From Magnolia sinica (taxonomy: Eukaryota; Streptophyta; Magnoliopsida; Magnoliales; Magnoliaceae), in contig NC_080577.1 of assembly GCF_029962835.1 (NCBI RefSeq), positions 8,408,501-8,472,500 of the forward strand: a stretch of DNA of 64,000 bases. The letters run 5' to 3'. Both the position numbers and the translations under genes were made by a program. How positions within the stretch are numbered: the stretch's first letter is position 1; each line of letters begins with the position of its first letter. Shown here one piece after another: positions 11,351-23,100 of the stretch. The notes under the pieces were generated by a model, which saw only the letters and a program-made list of their open reading frames with translations, ran no database searches and was not told where the DNA came from.

Positions 11351-12470
11351 TTACCTTTTTGGTATATACCAAATAATCCTTTTCCCCTTTTAGCATCACC
11401 TGTCTAACTTCTCCCATTTTTTATAGGCTTAGCCAAGGGTTGATTTGACAATAGGAAAATGCGAGGGGAGCTTTACGACTTACGGGTAAAAAAGTAGGCA
11501 AGATATATATATATATAAAAACTCGGTGAAAGCTTAACCAACGAGCAGGGGCCATGTGCGGATGACGAAGACAGGAGCTGAGATTCCTGCCCACCAACAC
11601 AAGCTGGTTTGGGTGTTCAGTGCTCCTTTTTACTAACGGTGCATTTCGACATGGGCTTTCGACGTTAGAACCGTCCATATTTGTGGGACCCACTGTGGGT
11701 GGAGTGGTTGAGAAGTCTGTTCATTGAAGTCGGTTCATTGAGTGGTTGAGATTGTCCTACCAACGAATTTTTTTCCTTCACGGTGGGCCGTCCATGCGGT
11801 ATCAACCAAATAGATGGTTACATCACGTGATGAAAACAGATGTTTCCGGTAGTTGAGTGGGCCAGCGTCCAATAGTCACAAGGTTCATCTCATCATTTCC
11901 CCTTTTAATCGGGGCATGCAAAATTAAAACACACCGAAGTAAATAAAAAATAAAAAGAGAGTTGGCCACGACCGCTAGATTACACGTCTACAGCACTCAT
12001 GGAATATATTCGCACAAATCCAAGCGGTCCAAATCGTGGTCCACAACAGATGGACGAAAGATTGGAAGTCATAATCATTGAAAGGATTGTAACCGTCTGA
12101 TTTAGTGGCAATCAAAGGAATGGCTATAAAGACAGTGACCAACGTTGCCTATTCAATGGCAACAGCTGAGTGTCAGTCGATAAACGTTTCCGGCGATTCC
12201 ATCTACTGCTATTAGGGCCCCAACCGTACTCGGGTTGGGGTTTATGGGAACCGTCCATCATGTAAGCCTAACTAGGCGCGGCCCCGGGAAATCCCACCGC
12301 GTTGACTCCAGGCACGATTTTCTGAGCGGAATGCTGCGGTGATTTGGTGGAAAGGTTTCGAGGCACCGATATTAACACGTGTCGATCGTTGGTTAGCCGC
12401 CTTTATTCGGCTCTCTTTGGCCTTTCGGGAAGATGATCACGGATCCCAGAGAGGATTTTAGTTGTTTTCG
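11351..12470. other. intergenic, no gene recognised
   Basis: Contains a short (TA)n at about 11503-11516 and GTGGGACC/ATGGACGG-type words that hint at decayed foldback elements. No coding signal. Confidence 0.4.
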
Positions 12471-12898
12471 GGTAATACGTTAGTGGGTGTTTTCTGAACA
12501 TGGGGCCTACCTTGATGTATTTTATTTGTATGTCTAAGCCGTTCATCAGTTTTTTCATCTCAATTTATGCTTTGGTTTCAAGAATAAAACAGATCTAAGT
12601 GGACCACAGTAGGGATTGAATAACCATTATTAGAGGCCACAAAAGTTTTTGATCAAGCTGATATTCGTCTTTGCCCTTCATCCCGTGCAACCTTATCAGC
12701 GGTGGGACTTGCGAAGTTTTTAATGGTGGGTCCAGTGACCACTATTTCCTGTGGTGTTGTCCACTTGAAATCTTGATTTGCTTTACTTTTGGGAACATGA
12801 TTTAAAATGAGTTGAAAAAACTGATGGACGGTGTAGATATATAACACATGCCTCAAATTGGACCCCATGGCCAGGATAACACTCACTAACGTGTTACC
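12471..12898. mobile_element. Mutator-like foldback MITE (GTGGGCCC family)
   Basis: Terminal inverted repeats: GGTAATACGTTAGTGGGTGTT at the left against GGTAACACGTTAGTGAGTGTT (reverse complement of the right end), 19 of 21 bases matching. Each arm continues with the family signature: GGGGCCTACCTTGATGTATTT and the 'gtccac..ttttaatggtgg..' blocks. 428 bp, non-coding, no target duplication resolved. Confidence 0.65.
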
Positions 12899-13679
12899 AG
12901 GTAACACTTAATTCACTCCCACGGTTCCCTGCCTCGAGGCGCAGCATTTCCTTGCCACTTGTGTATGACCGTTTGAACCGGACGTCCTGTTCACATTAAC
13001 CGTCGATTGAGCTTTTCAAACAGCTTCCTTCGATCTTAACCGTCTAATAAATGGGCCTGATTTTTCAATTAATAAGTGCAATTGCTGGGGTTTTGTCTTT
13101 TAGTGTTGATTGGTGTGCCACCAGGTAAGGTTAAAATTGCCTATACACGGTTACAATTGTAACATCGCCTAATCACTAAATTGGAAGAAGAAATGAACGG
13201 TTTAGAACCGATTCTTGCCTGGAAATCCAGTGCTTTTGGTGGCACGGATATCTGCTCTCTTCTTACACGCGCGTGCCCCACCTAATGAACGAACCGCCCT
13301 GATTCTTGGGCCACTCGCCACATTCTCGATCTAATCACACTGATAACGTGGTATATGATATTCTGCCGCGAGAGATTGAAGAGTTGGGTGGTAGCATGTG
13401 CTCCACACCGTTTATTACGTAGGCCCGATTGTGAACAAGAACTGTCCGAAAAACCATTCCGCTCCAATCTTCAGCCAGCCAAACTCGTGTGAGAAAAATA
13501 TGGTTAATGTAAAATCGCCGCGGGCTTATATTAAACGCACTGGTGGCCAGATGTCGCACATGTGACGCGACTCCTATCGTCGTTGTCTCTTCGCGATTCG
13601 CTATATGGCGTTAGAATTTTTCGGTTCCTGCGAAAGCCATTCGCACCGAGTTACTGTGCAACGAAAGGATGCAAGGTAG
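12899..13679. other. intergenic upstream sequence, nothing recognised
   Basis: No gene. The reverse frames at 13282-13559 overlap in two frames and show no family motif. More GC-rich than the flanks. Confidence 0.4.
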
Positions 13680-14100
13680 GGGCTACTTAACATGTTTGTA
13701 AGAAATTTACCTCGGCCACTCAGTTTTTTGAGCTCATTTAAGAACATGCGACCAAAATTAAGTGGATCCAAAACTCAAGTGGGACAAACCAGAGGAAACA
13801 GTGGGGATTTTGTGAGCACCTTTGAAACATTTTTATGCCCATAAGCGATCTGTATCATGCTTTTTTTTTTTTTTCCACTTTGTCTCAGTGGAAATGGTTT
13901 AACACAAGGTTGATGGAATATATAGATCAAGTTGGAGCTCAGAAGGTGTAGGCATTTCTTTTCCTAATTTTCTCTCTCGTTTGACCACTTGTGTTTTGGA
14001 TAACTTATTTTTGATTGCAGGGCCTAAAATAATCTTAAAAAACCGGATGTACGGCTTAGATTTCTCACAAGCATCTCGGTCGGTTCCACCAGCAGTAACT
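13680..14100. mobile_element. degenerate Mutator-like foldback MITE
   Basis: The same internal blocks as the family (ACCAAAATTAAGTGGATCC, GAGGAAACAGTGGGGATT, CTCAGTGGAAATGGTTTAAC) are present. The arms ending in GTAAGAAATTT and AGATTTCTCACAAGCATCTCGGT are complementary. It lies directly upstream of the copy at 14251. Confidence 0.5.
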
Positions 14101-14250
14101 TCATTTCAAAGGCTTTCGCAGCAAATTCGAATTTCTCCCGTCGATCAATGGCCATAATCCCTCACAGGTGTGCGATGCCTTTAGCGCCTTTTCATTTTTT
14201 CCTGGACGCGAGTTTCCAGTTCCCCTCCCCCACAGGAAGTTCCCGTTGTT

Positions 14251-14688
14251 GGAAGCTACGCGGCCCACCAAGATGTCAGTGAGAAATCCATCCCGTCCAT
14301 CAGTTCCCCAGCTCATATTAGGACATATCCTTAAAAATAAGGTAGATCCAGAACTCACTGGACTACATTTCTGGAAATAGTGGGGATGAAATGTCCACCG
14401 TCGAAATTTTTATGAGGCCACGGAAGCTTTGAATCAGTCTAATTTTTGTTTTTTCATGTCATCCCAGTGAGAATGACCTTATGAACGGTTTGGATGGCAT
14501 ATAAACATCATGGTGGCCCCGGGATTATTTCCATGGTGGGCATTTCCATCCCTACTGTTTCATGCAGTGTGGTACAATTAAGTTTTGGATCTACCTCTTC
14601 TTTGGTATAGGGTACTAACATGATCTGAATAAGCTGATCGACGGGGGGGATTTTTCACGGACATCTCGGTGGGCCCCGCGTAACTTCC
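14251..14688. mobile_element. Mutator-like foldback MITE abutting the MDH promoter
   Basis: Left arm GGAAGCTACGCGGCCCACC and right arm (reverse complement) GGAAGTTACGCGGGGCCCACC form inverted ends that stay similar for about 55 bp, including AGATGTC and a CCGTC block. 438 bp, non-coding. Its right end is only about 153 bp from the ATG of the malate dehydrogenase gene, so the proximal promoter lies in or next to it. Confidence 0.65.
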
Positions 14689-14841
14689 GAGCACAGTAGC
14701 TTCACTGCGCGGGGGCAACTCGCGTCCTTTTGTCGTCCACTCGCCACTGCTACTAACTACTAAAAGCTCGCCTGCGCGTCTCCTCTTCTTTCTGCTTCTC
14801 TTCTTCCTTCCAAAACCCTAACAGGAAAAAAAAATAAAAAA
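14689..14841 (+). promoter_or_regulatory. proximal promoter and 5' leader of the MDH gene
   Basis: A CT-rich leader (CTCCTCTTCTTTCTGCTTC) leads into CAAAACCCTAACAGG just before the start codon. No TATA box is seen between the foldback element and the leader, which fits a TATA-less housekeeping promoter. The transcription start is not determinable from sequence alone. Confidence 0.55.
14813..14820 (+). promoter_or_regulatory. telo-box (AAACCCTA)
   Basis: AAACCCTA within CAAAACCCTAACAGG, about 22 bp upstream of the ATG. Telo-boxes near the leader are known from plant genes active in dividing cells and from many housekeeping genes; a role here is inferred. Confidence 0.6.
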
Positions 14842-17800
14842 ATGAAGTATTTGATGCTCAGATCTCTCGAAACCGCCCTCAGAAGAAGGGCTTCTTCGTC
14901 TTCCCTCTCTCACCTCTCTCGCCGATCTTATTCGTCTGGGTCGAACCCCGAACGCAAGGTCGCCGTCTTGGGCGCGGCTGGCGGCATCGGACAGCCTCTC
15001 GCCCTCCTCATGAAGCTCAACCCTCTCGTCTCCAAGCTCGCTCTCTACGATATCGCCGGCACTCCTGGCGTCGCTGCAGACGTCAGCCACGTCAACACCA
15101 GATCTGAGGTACTGCTACACCGCCATTTCTATACCTGGCCCTCTTTTGAAAGAATTACAGTTTTGTCCTCTCTGTCAGTATCTGTTTCTTGATTTGTTCT
15201 CTGGTCTCGGTTTTAGGTCGCGGGATACATGGGCGAAGATCAGCTGGGCCAGGCTCTGGAAGGATCTGACCTCGTCGTCATCCCCGCGGGCGTTCCACGG
15301 AAGCCAGGAATGACTCGCGATGATCTGTTCAACATCAATGCCGGCATCGTTAAATCTCTCTGCACTGCGATCGCCAAGTACTGCCCTAATGTGTGTATCA
15401 GCCGTTGCCGCTTTCTCTCTCTGTTATTCTGTTTTTTATTTTTTTATTTTCTTTCGGATTTCTGTTTTTATGCTCGTGATCCGCTATTTAGGCAATTGTT
15501 AATATGATAAGCAACCCGGTGAATTCGACGGTCCCGATCGCTGCCGAGGTTTTCAAGAAGGCAGGGACTTATGATGAGAAGAAGCTGTTTGGTGTGACCA
15601 TGCTTGATGTGGTTAGGGCGAAGACTTTCTATGCTGGAAAGGCGAAAGTTCCTGTTGCTGGTATGATTCCTTTACTCTTGAAAAGAAGGTTCGTCTTTTA
15701 AATGTTTCATGCAATTCTGATTGATTTGTGTGGTTTCCTCTCTTTCGTTTTTTTCGTTTCGTTTTTTTTTTTTTTTGGGCACTGCAGAGGTTAATGTTCC
15801 TGTTGTCGGGGGGCACGCTGGTATTACCATACTTCCTCTCTTTTCACAGGTGGTTTTTTTTTTTTTTTTTTAATAAATAAATTCACTGTTTTTATCTTTG
15901 TGGGAGAGTTCCTTTGATTTCTTATCTACTATTATTATTGCAGTTTTTGGTTGATTTATTTTTTGGTTTGTATTTTATAGGTGACGCCAAAATCCAATGG
16001 ATTGTCGGATGAAGAAATAAAGGCTCTTACGAAGCGGACCCAAGATGGGGGGACGGAGGTTGTGGAAGCAAAGGCTGGAAAAGGCTCTGCGACGTTGTCC
16101 ATGGCGTAAGTAGTCTGGACAGGAACTATTAGATCTGTACTGGTTCTTTTTTCCACAGAATTGTTTTTGTTTTGTTGGCATATCTTTTGAAATAATTGTT
16201 GCTTGTTGATTAGTAGCTAGTGGTCCTAGATTTGGCTTCCTCTTTATTTGTGATGATATCTTTTAGATAGAAGGTGATGATTCTTTATGTTCAAGTTTGG
16301 TGTTACACTGCTAGAATGCTATTGGTGCTTTACCAAGAAAGTTGGTAGTTTGATTTTAATTTAATCTTTAAATTTTAGCAACAAAAAAAAGCATTAATCT
16401 TCAAAAAACAAATAAAAAACCAAAAACATTAATCCAACTTCATAATCTTCAGATGCCATGTCATATGGTAAAGTGCAGGATGAAGTTATCATTTAAGGGA
16501 ATGTTGTGGTAGTTTTTAAAAAAATTTCAAATTGGGAATTTACCCATTTTCACATGACATTCTGGTAAGAGCTTGTGAGAAATTTCCTAAGTTGTTGATT
16601 CTTAAATAGTATCCAACATTGGACTTCATCCCAATTCATCATCATCATCTAAGCCTTATCCTAGTCACTTGGGGTCGGCGGACTTCATCCTAATTGGCAT
16701 GGATGAAATTTATGATTCCTCTCTTCCCTCCCACAAGAAATCACTTTGGATTTTTTTCAACTCTTTTTGCTACACTTCCCGGAATCATAAATGAGGGAAA
16801 GAAAGAACACCAGAAGGCTCAAAAGCGCAGACTCTATTTATTGTATGCCTTTGTTGTATGTCTAATGAGGAAAGGGTGAATCACCTATTTATTCAATGTT
16901 CCTTCATTAGTCATATCTGGAAAGATATCCTTTCTCGCTTTGAAATGAACTGGACAGCCCCTACTTTTCTAAAGGCTTGGCATGGCATTTCTCTTGACAA
17001 GAAGAAGCTGTCTTTTTGGAGAATGGCGATTCTTGCTGTCTGGTGGGCTGTTTGGGAAGAAAGAAACGACAGGTGTTTCAATGGGATATCCAAATCAGCT
17101 GACTTTGTTGCTTCTAGAGCCAGATTTCTAGTCGCTGAATGGGCTGTTAACATAGAAAAATTAAAGGGCTGTAATTTGCTCTTTTTAGGATCTTAGTAGC
17201 CTGTGTAGCTCCCACGGTGGTGCAGGCTTCTTTCTTTTGTTGTTCCCTTCCTTTAATATAATATGTGACTTTTCAAAAGAAAAAAAAAAGACTAATTCTT
17301 TCCCCTAATGAAACGTAATACTTTTTCTGCTTCCCTAGTTTTTTCTTGATCCTCTTGACAACTGGATACTAAGCAGAAATGGCATTTTCCTTCCCACCAG
17401 TGGTGGTGGGTGGTCTTGGTTTTGGTAGATAAAAAGTAGAATTGAGCCCTGTTGGAGAAATTGTGGTGGAGATTTTGAGAAGAGCCCTAGAAAGGGTAGT
17501 CATATTCCAATGGTATGGAATGTTTGTGTGCAGCTTCATTGGCAGGGAATCAATTTGAAAGGGGCAGTCGATTCCATGTGTAGTGGGGAGCATGGTGTGC
17601 CGTAAAGGCCGTTACGTAAAGGTAACGGTTGCAACCGTTACACGTTATGGGGTCGTAACAGCCGTAAGAGCCATTATGGAAAAAAATGACCCGTAATTGC
17701 CGTTAACGGCATGTTACATCCCTTATAAAAGCTATAATAGCCCGTAATGGTCTATTACGGGACATATACATGTTTTTCATATTTTTTTAATCAACATTAT

Positions 17801-20091
17801 GGGACAGATACAGGTTTTTCGAGGGTTTTTTCAATAAATAAAGAAATAAAAAAGAGAGACCATAACAGCCGTTACGAGGCCGTAACAGCTGTTATGCCCC
17901 ATATCGTCACCGTTACCATTACGGAACACGTTGGTGGGGAGGCTGTTTGAGGAGGGGGTCCACTGATGTGTGGCTTGGGGACACAAAATTGGAAATTTCC
18001 CCATTATTCATTACCACTGCACTAAGAAGCTAAGGTGACTGGTTACTATGGATTCTTGGGAGGATCTTTGGTCTGAAATGTCCTACTATGAAGGAATATT
18101 AATGATGAGGAGTGGAGGGAATTCTCTGTTCTCACGTGCGCCCTTCATGTTGTTTGCATTGATGACATGGGAGAAGATAGAAAGAGGTGGAGATGGACAG
18201 CTAATGGACATTTTACTTCCGAATCTCTCATGGCAAAGGTGTGCACATCTAGGACCTCTTCTTTTCCATCTGCCTATCTGGAAACCCCTGTCCCTCCCAG
18301 GGTCCAAGCCTTCTGTTTGACAGCTGTTCTGAACAACTTTCTCACTGTTGATAGCCTCAAGTAGAGGAATATGGTGATGCTGAATATGTGCTTCATGGGG
18401 CTGGTGATCACCTGTTGCTTAAGTGCAAGTTGTCGTGGGTTTGGGGCCATGGTTTGGATCTTTTAATAATTGAGTGGGAAATGTGTGGAATATTTTAAAA
18501 TGTCATCATCAGATGGTCTGCTGGTGCCTTTTTTGAGAAAGTTAAGATTAATCTGGGAAGTGCTGCTGTTTGTTATTTGTACGGAGGTATGCTAGGAAAT
18601 TTGCAGTAAAGTTGCCCCCACCGCCTACGTTAAGTGGAACATTGAGTATGTGGAGTTCAAGTAGGTCTTCGTGCTGACTGAGTGAGGGATCTCTATTGAA
18701 TCACTGCAGAGAGATTGACACTCAATAGTGTTTGGAGAATCTTTTTTGGGGACTGCAGGTTCTGGATGATTGGGCTTTGTGTTGATTTTTTGGTTTTGGT
18801 TTCATGTTGGTTGCTGTGGGTTTGTTGGCCTTGTGTCATTCTCAGGAGTTTTTGGCTCCATTGCTGGTGATGAGAGGGTAATCCAGCTGCCGTGTCTTCT
18901 GTAGTTTTTTTTTTTTTTTTTTTCCTTTGGAAATTTTAATGAAACGATTTCCTTCAAAACAAAAAAAGGTCAAAAAGAAAAAAGAAGCAGAGGACAGTTG
19001 TTTGTAGCTGGTTATATCCCTTGCTGCTCCGGCTTTTATGCTTAGATTGCGTTGCATAAGCTACAGAATTAAATATCATAATGGTTAGGTAATTGCAACA
19101 TAATTTAGGGCTTTTTGCACTTTCCATGAAGTGTTCACTGCCTTGTCTGCAGGTTGTTCGTCATTCCAAGTGCCTATTTTGCCTTCATGCCTGCCCTCTT
19201 TTTATCTTCTCCTTTGAATATGGAAAACTACTATTTTCCTATGACATTTTAGCACATGGTTCCTCCATCTTATTGGTGATTGTTGTCATATTCTTCGTTC
19301 TAGTAGTGGGGTAGGCCTGTATTTCATGACTAAGCTATCAAATTGCATGCAGCTATGCTGGAGCCGTCTTTGCTGATGCTTGCTTGAAGGGTCTTAATGG
19401 GGTTCCAGACATTGTTGAATGTTCCTATGTGCAATCAAGCATCACCGAATTGCCCTTCTTTGCTTCCAAGGTGATTTAACTGACTTCCATACAATACACA
19501 CACACACACGCTTGTGCATAAATAATCATTTTTGGTGCTAAAGCTCTTGGAAAATTTTACGTTCATTGTGATTTTTTTGTGTGCCATGTATGGTACCTGT
19601 TTATGATCCATTGTTACATTCATCATCTGAAATTTAGGGATTGAAGACGTTTCTCTCTTGCAGTTTAGTGGTTAGAATTTAATATGTTGAACTTAAAATT
19701 TAGTGATAGGCTTGCAACAACAATACAACCCTTATGCACCATGGATATCAAGAAAAGTAGCCAACTAGCCAGACCTTCATCGCTTAATTAGTGAATTGGC
19801 TTAATTAGTGAATTGGTAGTTAATATCTTCAATCTCTGAACTGTTTCATGTTGGTACCCCCCCGATTCTGTGACCGTAACGGCTGTTACGGGCCATAACA
19901 GCCGTTACGGCCCTGTAACGGCTGTTACGGGCCTAAAGAAAATAGGAAAAAAAGAGAAAAAAAATAGAAAAAAAAAACATACCTTTTTTTCTTTCTTTTC
20001 TTCTCCTCCTCCTCCTCCTCCTACTTCTTCTTCTTCTTCTTCTCGGACAGCTGCGGCTGCTGCCGCAGCAGCGGATTCTTCTTCTTCTTCT

Positions 20092-20122
<31 letters not shown>

Positions 20123-20146
20123 TCTTTCCCTCTTTTCTTTTTGGTT

Positions 20147-20180
<34 letters not shown>

Positions 20181-23100
20181 TTTTCATTTCCGACAACGAA
20201 AACTGAATGGACTGCAGCTACGCACTTTATTTATTTTTTATTTTTTATTTTTTATTTTGTGTTTTGCGGTGCACGTTGAACAGTGCACATGCACTGTTTT
20301 GTTACATGAGTCCACTGTAATGTTTATTTTCCATCTAAACTGTTAATTGGGTCACACTGACGTGGATGAAGGGAAAAATACATGTCAGCTTGATCTAAAA
20401 CTTTTGTAGCCCCCAATAAATTTTTAATGGTGGACGTTTAATTATTGCTGTTTCTTATGGTGCGGTCCACCTGAGCTTTGGATTTGCCTCATTTTTGGGC
20501 TCATGCCCTAAAATTATTTGGCAAAATGGATGGACGGTGTGGATACAACACATTCATCATGGTGGGGCCCAAAAAACTTTGACACTTGTGTGCTACACTT
20601 CACAATCCGAGTCCCGCCTAATTCGGGCCCTTAAAAAAATTGTACACGAGACATGTATTAACTTGAAATTTACCAATTAAATTATGAACTGTAGTTGCTA
20701 ACTCACAATGCCAAAATCAAATTGTTTGAATAGTTTTAATTGTTAATTTGTGGACGCTTATTTTTTAAAGTAGGGCCTTTTGATTTTTTTTCATGATTCA
20801 GTATCCAATAAAAGTCCACCAATTCATAAGTGGGATAATGCCAATATATTGCATGAATTTGAGGCCGATTTGGGGCATGGATTGGTCCTCCAAGTCAGCC
20901 CCAAATTGGCAACGCCATCTACCTGAATTTAATTTCATTTTTTTAAAGAAATATGGGGAGAAATGATATCAAATTGTTAAGTATATAAATTATATATTTA
21001 GAAAATTAAATATATGAATTTTGTAGTCAAATTCAGGCTATCTGGTTCATAAATTCATCAGATAGTCCGATACAACTTCTCACCAAAGAGTAGACCGTTA
21101 CACCACCATAAACATGTTCCAATTTATAAATGAATGCATATTTGGAATGCTTAGAATATTCCGGATTTAATCCATATTTTTTCATATTTTTTTGGCCAAA
21201 AAAAATAAATTGCACCGTTACGCCCCCATGGCGCCGTTACACCCCTATATCCGTATTGGTATCGGAGGGCACCATTATGCCAACCGTTACCGATACGGGA
21301 TACCTTGATTCTATCGTACACAAGGCTAATGCAATGCGCGGCTCATTTAAATTCTAATATTAACATGGAAATATAAATAGGCCTGACTAATGATGCCCTC
21401 TAACAATGGAAATGGATTTTCCTCCAGCGCAAAGAAATTGCATTTCTCTGGTTTAAAGTGGAATTTGAAGAGAGGAAAATGGGGCGATTTTTCCAAAAGA
21501 AAAAAAGGGAATCTTGGAAATTCAATTTCCATTGGAAATATGAGATTTTCGCAAACCCAAACAGCAAAAATATCATTTCCATGGAAGTAGCATTTCCACA
21601 TTTTAATTTCAATGAATCCAAACTAGATAGGTCAAACAAAGGTCTTGTCTATTTTGGGATACTGTTGAGGTTGTTTTACGACATAGCCATTTTTCTGGGA
21701 TGGGGGAGTTTGTTTTGGCTCATATTTAGGATCATGAGGTGGTCCACAATTGTAAATAGTGGACTTGCTAAGCGGCGCTTGAACTTGAGACCTTGTTGTT
21801 GAAACACAGGCTGTCTGCCACTGAGCCACAGGCTTGAATCCCATGTGCTACTGGGTTTCAATTTTTTCTTTTACATAGTGGTTATGAAAATCATCTTCGG
21901 TAGCAAATTATCCAGTTAATTGGTGCTACATGGGAGCTATTGTTAGTGTTTGGAAACTAATTTTTGACAATCTTGATTGTGCTAAAGTAAAACGATGGAT
22001 TCTGATGACTATGTGTCATGTCGAATGTTGGAAAGGAGTTGAGGAAATGTCCCTGTTCATTTCTGATTTCCACAAGGATTCACATAATTGGAGTTCATGT
22101 TGCATCTCACAAGGAAAGCTTTTCATGGAATCTCTAGTTTTGTGCTTCCTAAAATTCGTCTGATCTTTTGCCCACGATTGTTGTTTGGGATGTCTAGAAG
22201 GTTCGAATGAAATGAATTAAAAGAGCAGACAATGCTCTCTTGGGGGATGGAATTGAAAATACTTGGATAAGGCTGAACTTGGGAAATGTCAAATTTTAAT
22301 AGTAGAGAGGTTCAAAGTTTTACCTGCATTATTGAGAAAAGAAATTTTACATGCATTGTTTGGACAGGTAGGAGAATATCATATTGTAGAGATAGTTTCA
22401 TTCAATATTTTCTTTCGCAGATATTTCTGCTGTGTAGTACTCTTGAATGATTGGATTTGTTTGTCAGAGAGACTAATACTAATGCCTGAGGTAGAAGTAT
22501 TAAGTATTGTCCATGTACGCATTTGCTAAAGATGCATTTGCTAAAGATCCTCATGTTTTCTGAGATCCATTGCATAACAATTAACAGCCATCTTATATTG
22601 ACAAAAACTTCATTTTTCATCATTTTTTTTTCCTGAAAAGGCCAATGATTGGTTTCAAAAGTATGTATTGTATTGTCCATTGGACCTTAGTCAGGCGGCT
22701 AAAACTAGCCTCAACCGCTTAAGAACCACTGTTCATCTGCCTGAGTGGCTATTTGAGATGAATCATGCATTATCTTTCTTTTCTTTTCTCCTCCTCTCTC
22801 TCTCTCTCTCACGAGATTTTGAATCATGCATTACCTTAGCAGCTAGATTATAAGCCAATATGCTCTTTTTCTCTCAACATGTCGACAACACCTTGTCTTT
22901 TACCTCTCTGAGTTGTGCGCGCGCACAATAAACCTGGATGCAATAAACTTATGGTGCATGGTAAACATGATATATCATTATCATCAACCATCATAGCCTT
23001 GTCCCAACTATATGGGGTTGGCAACCATAAGAGTATATATAATTATAGTATAGCTATATGGGAGGACATCAATTCATCTGGGAGCAAATTTTCACCACCT

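Noticed and set aside
19870-20346. 158-codon open frame with poly-Pro, poly-Ala and poly-Ser runs
   Set aside because: It is built from TCC, TTC and CT microsatellites inside an MDH intron and ends in AT-rich repeat sequence. Low complexity, not a gene.
21760-21850. possible intact tRNA gene
   Set aside because: Box A- and box B-like words are present, but the acceptor stem and anticodon arm do not pair properly; better read as a SINE relic.
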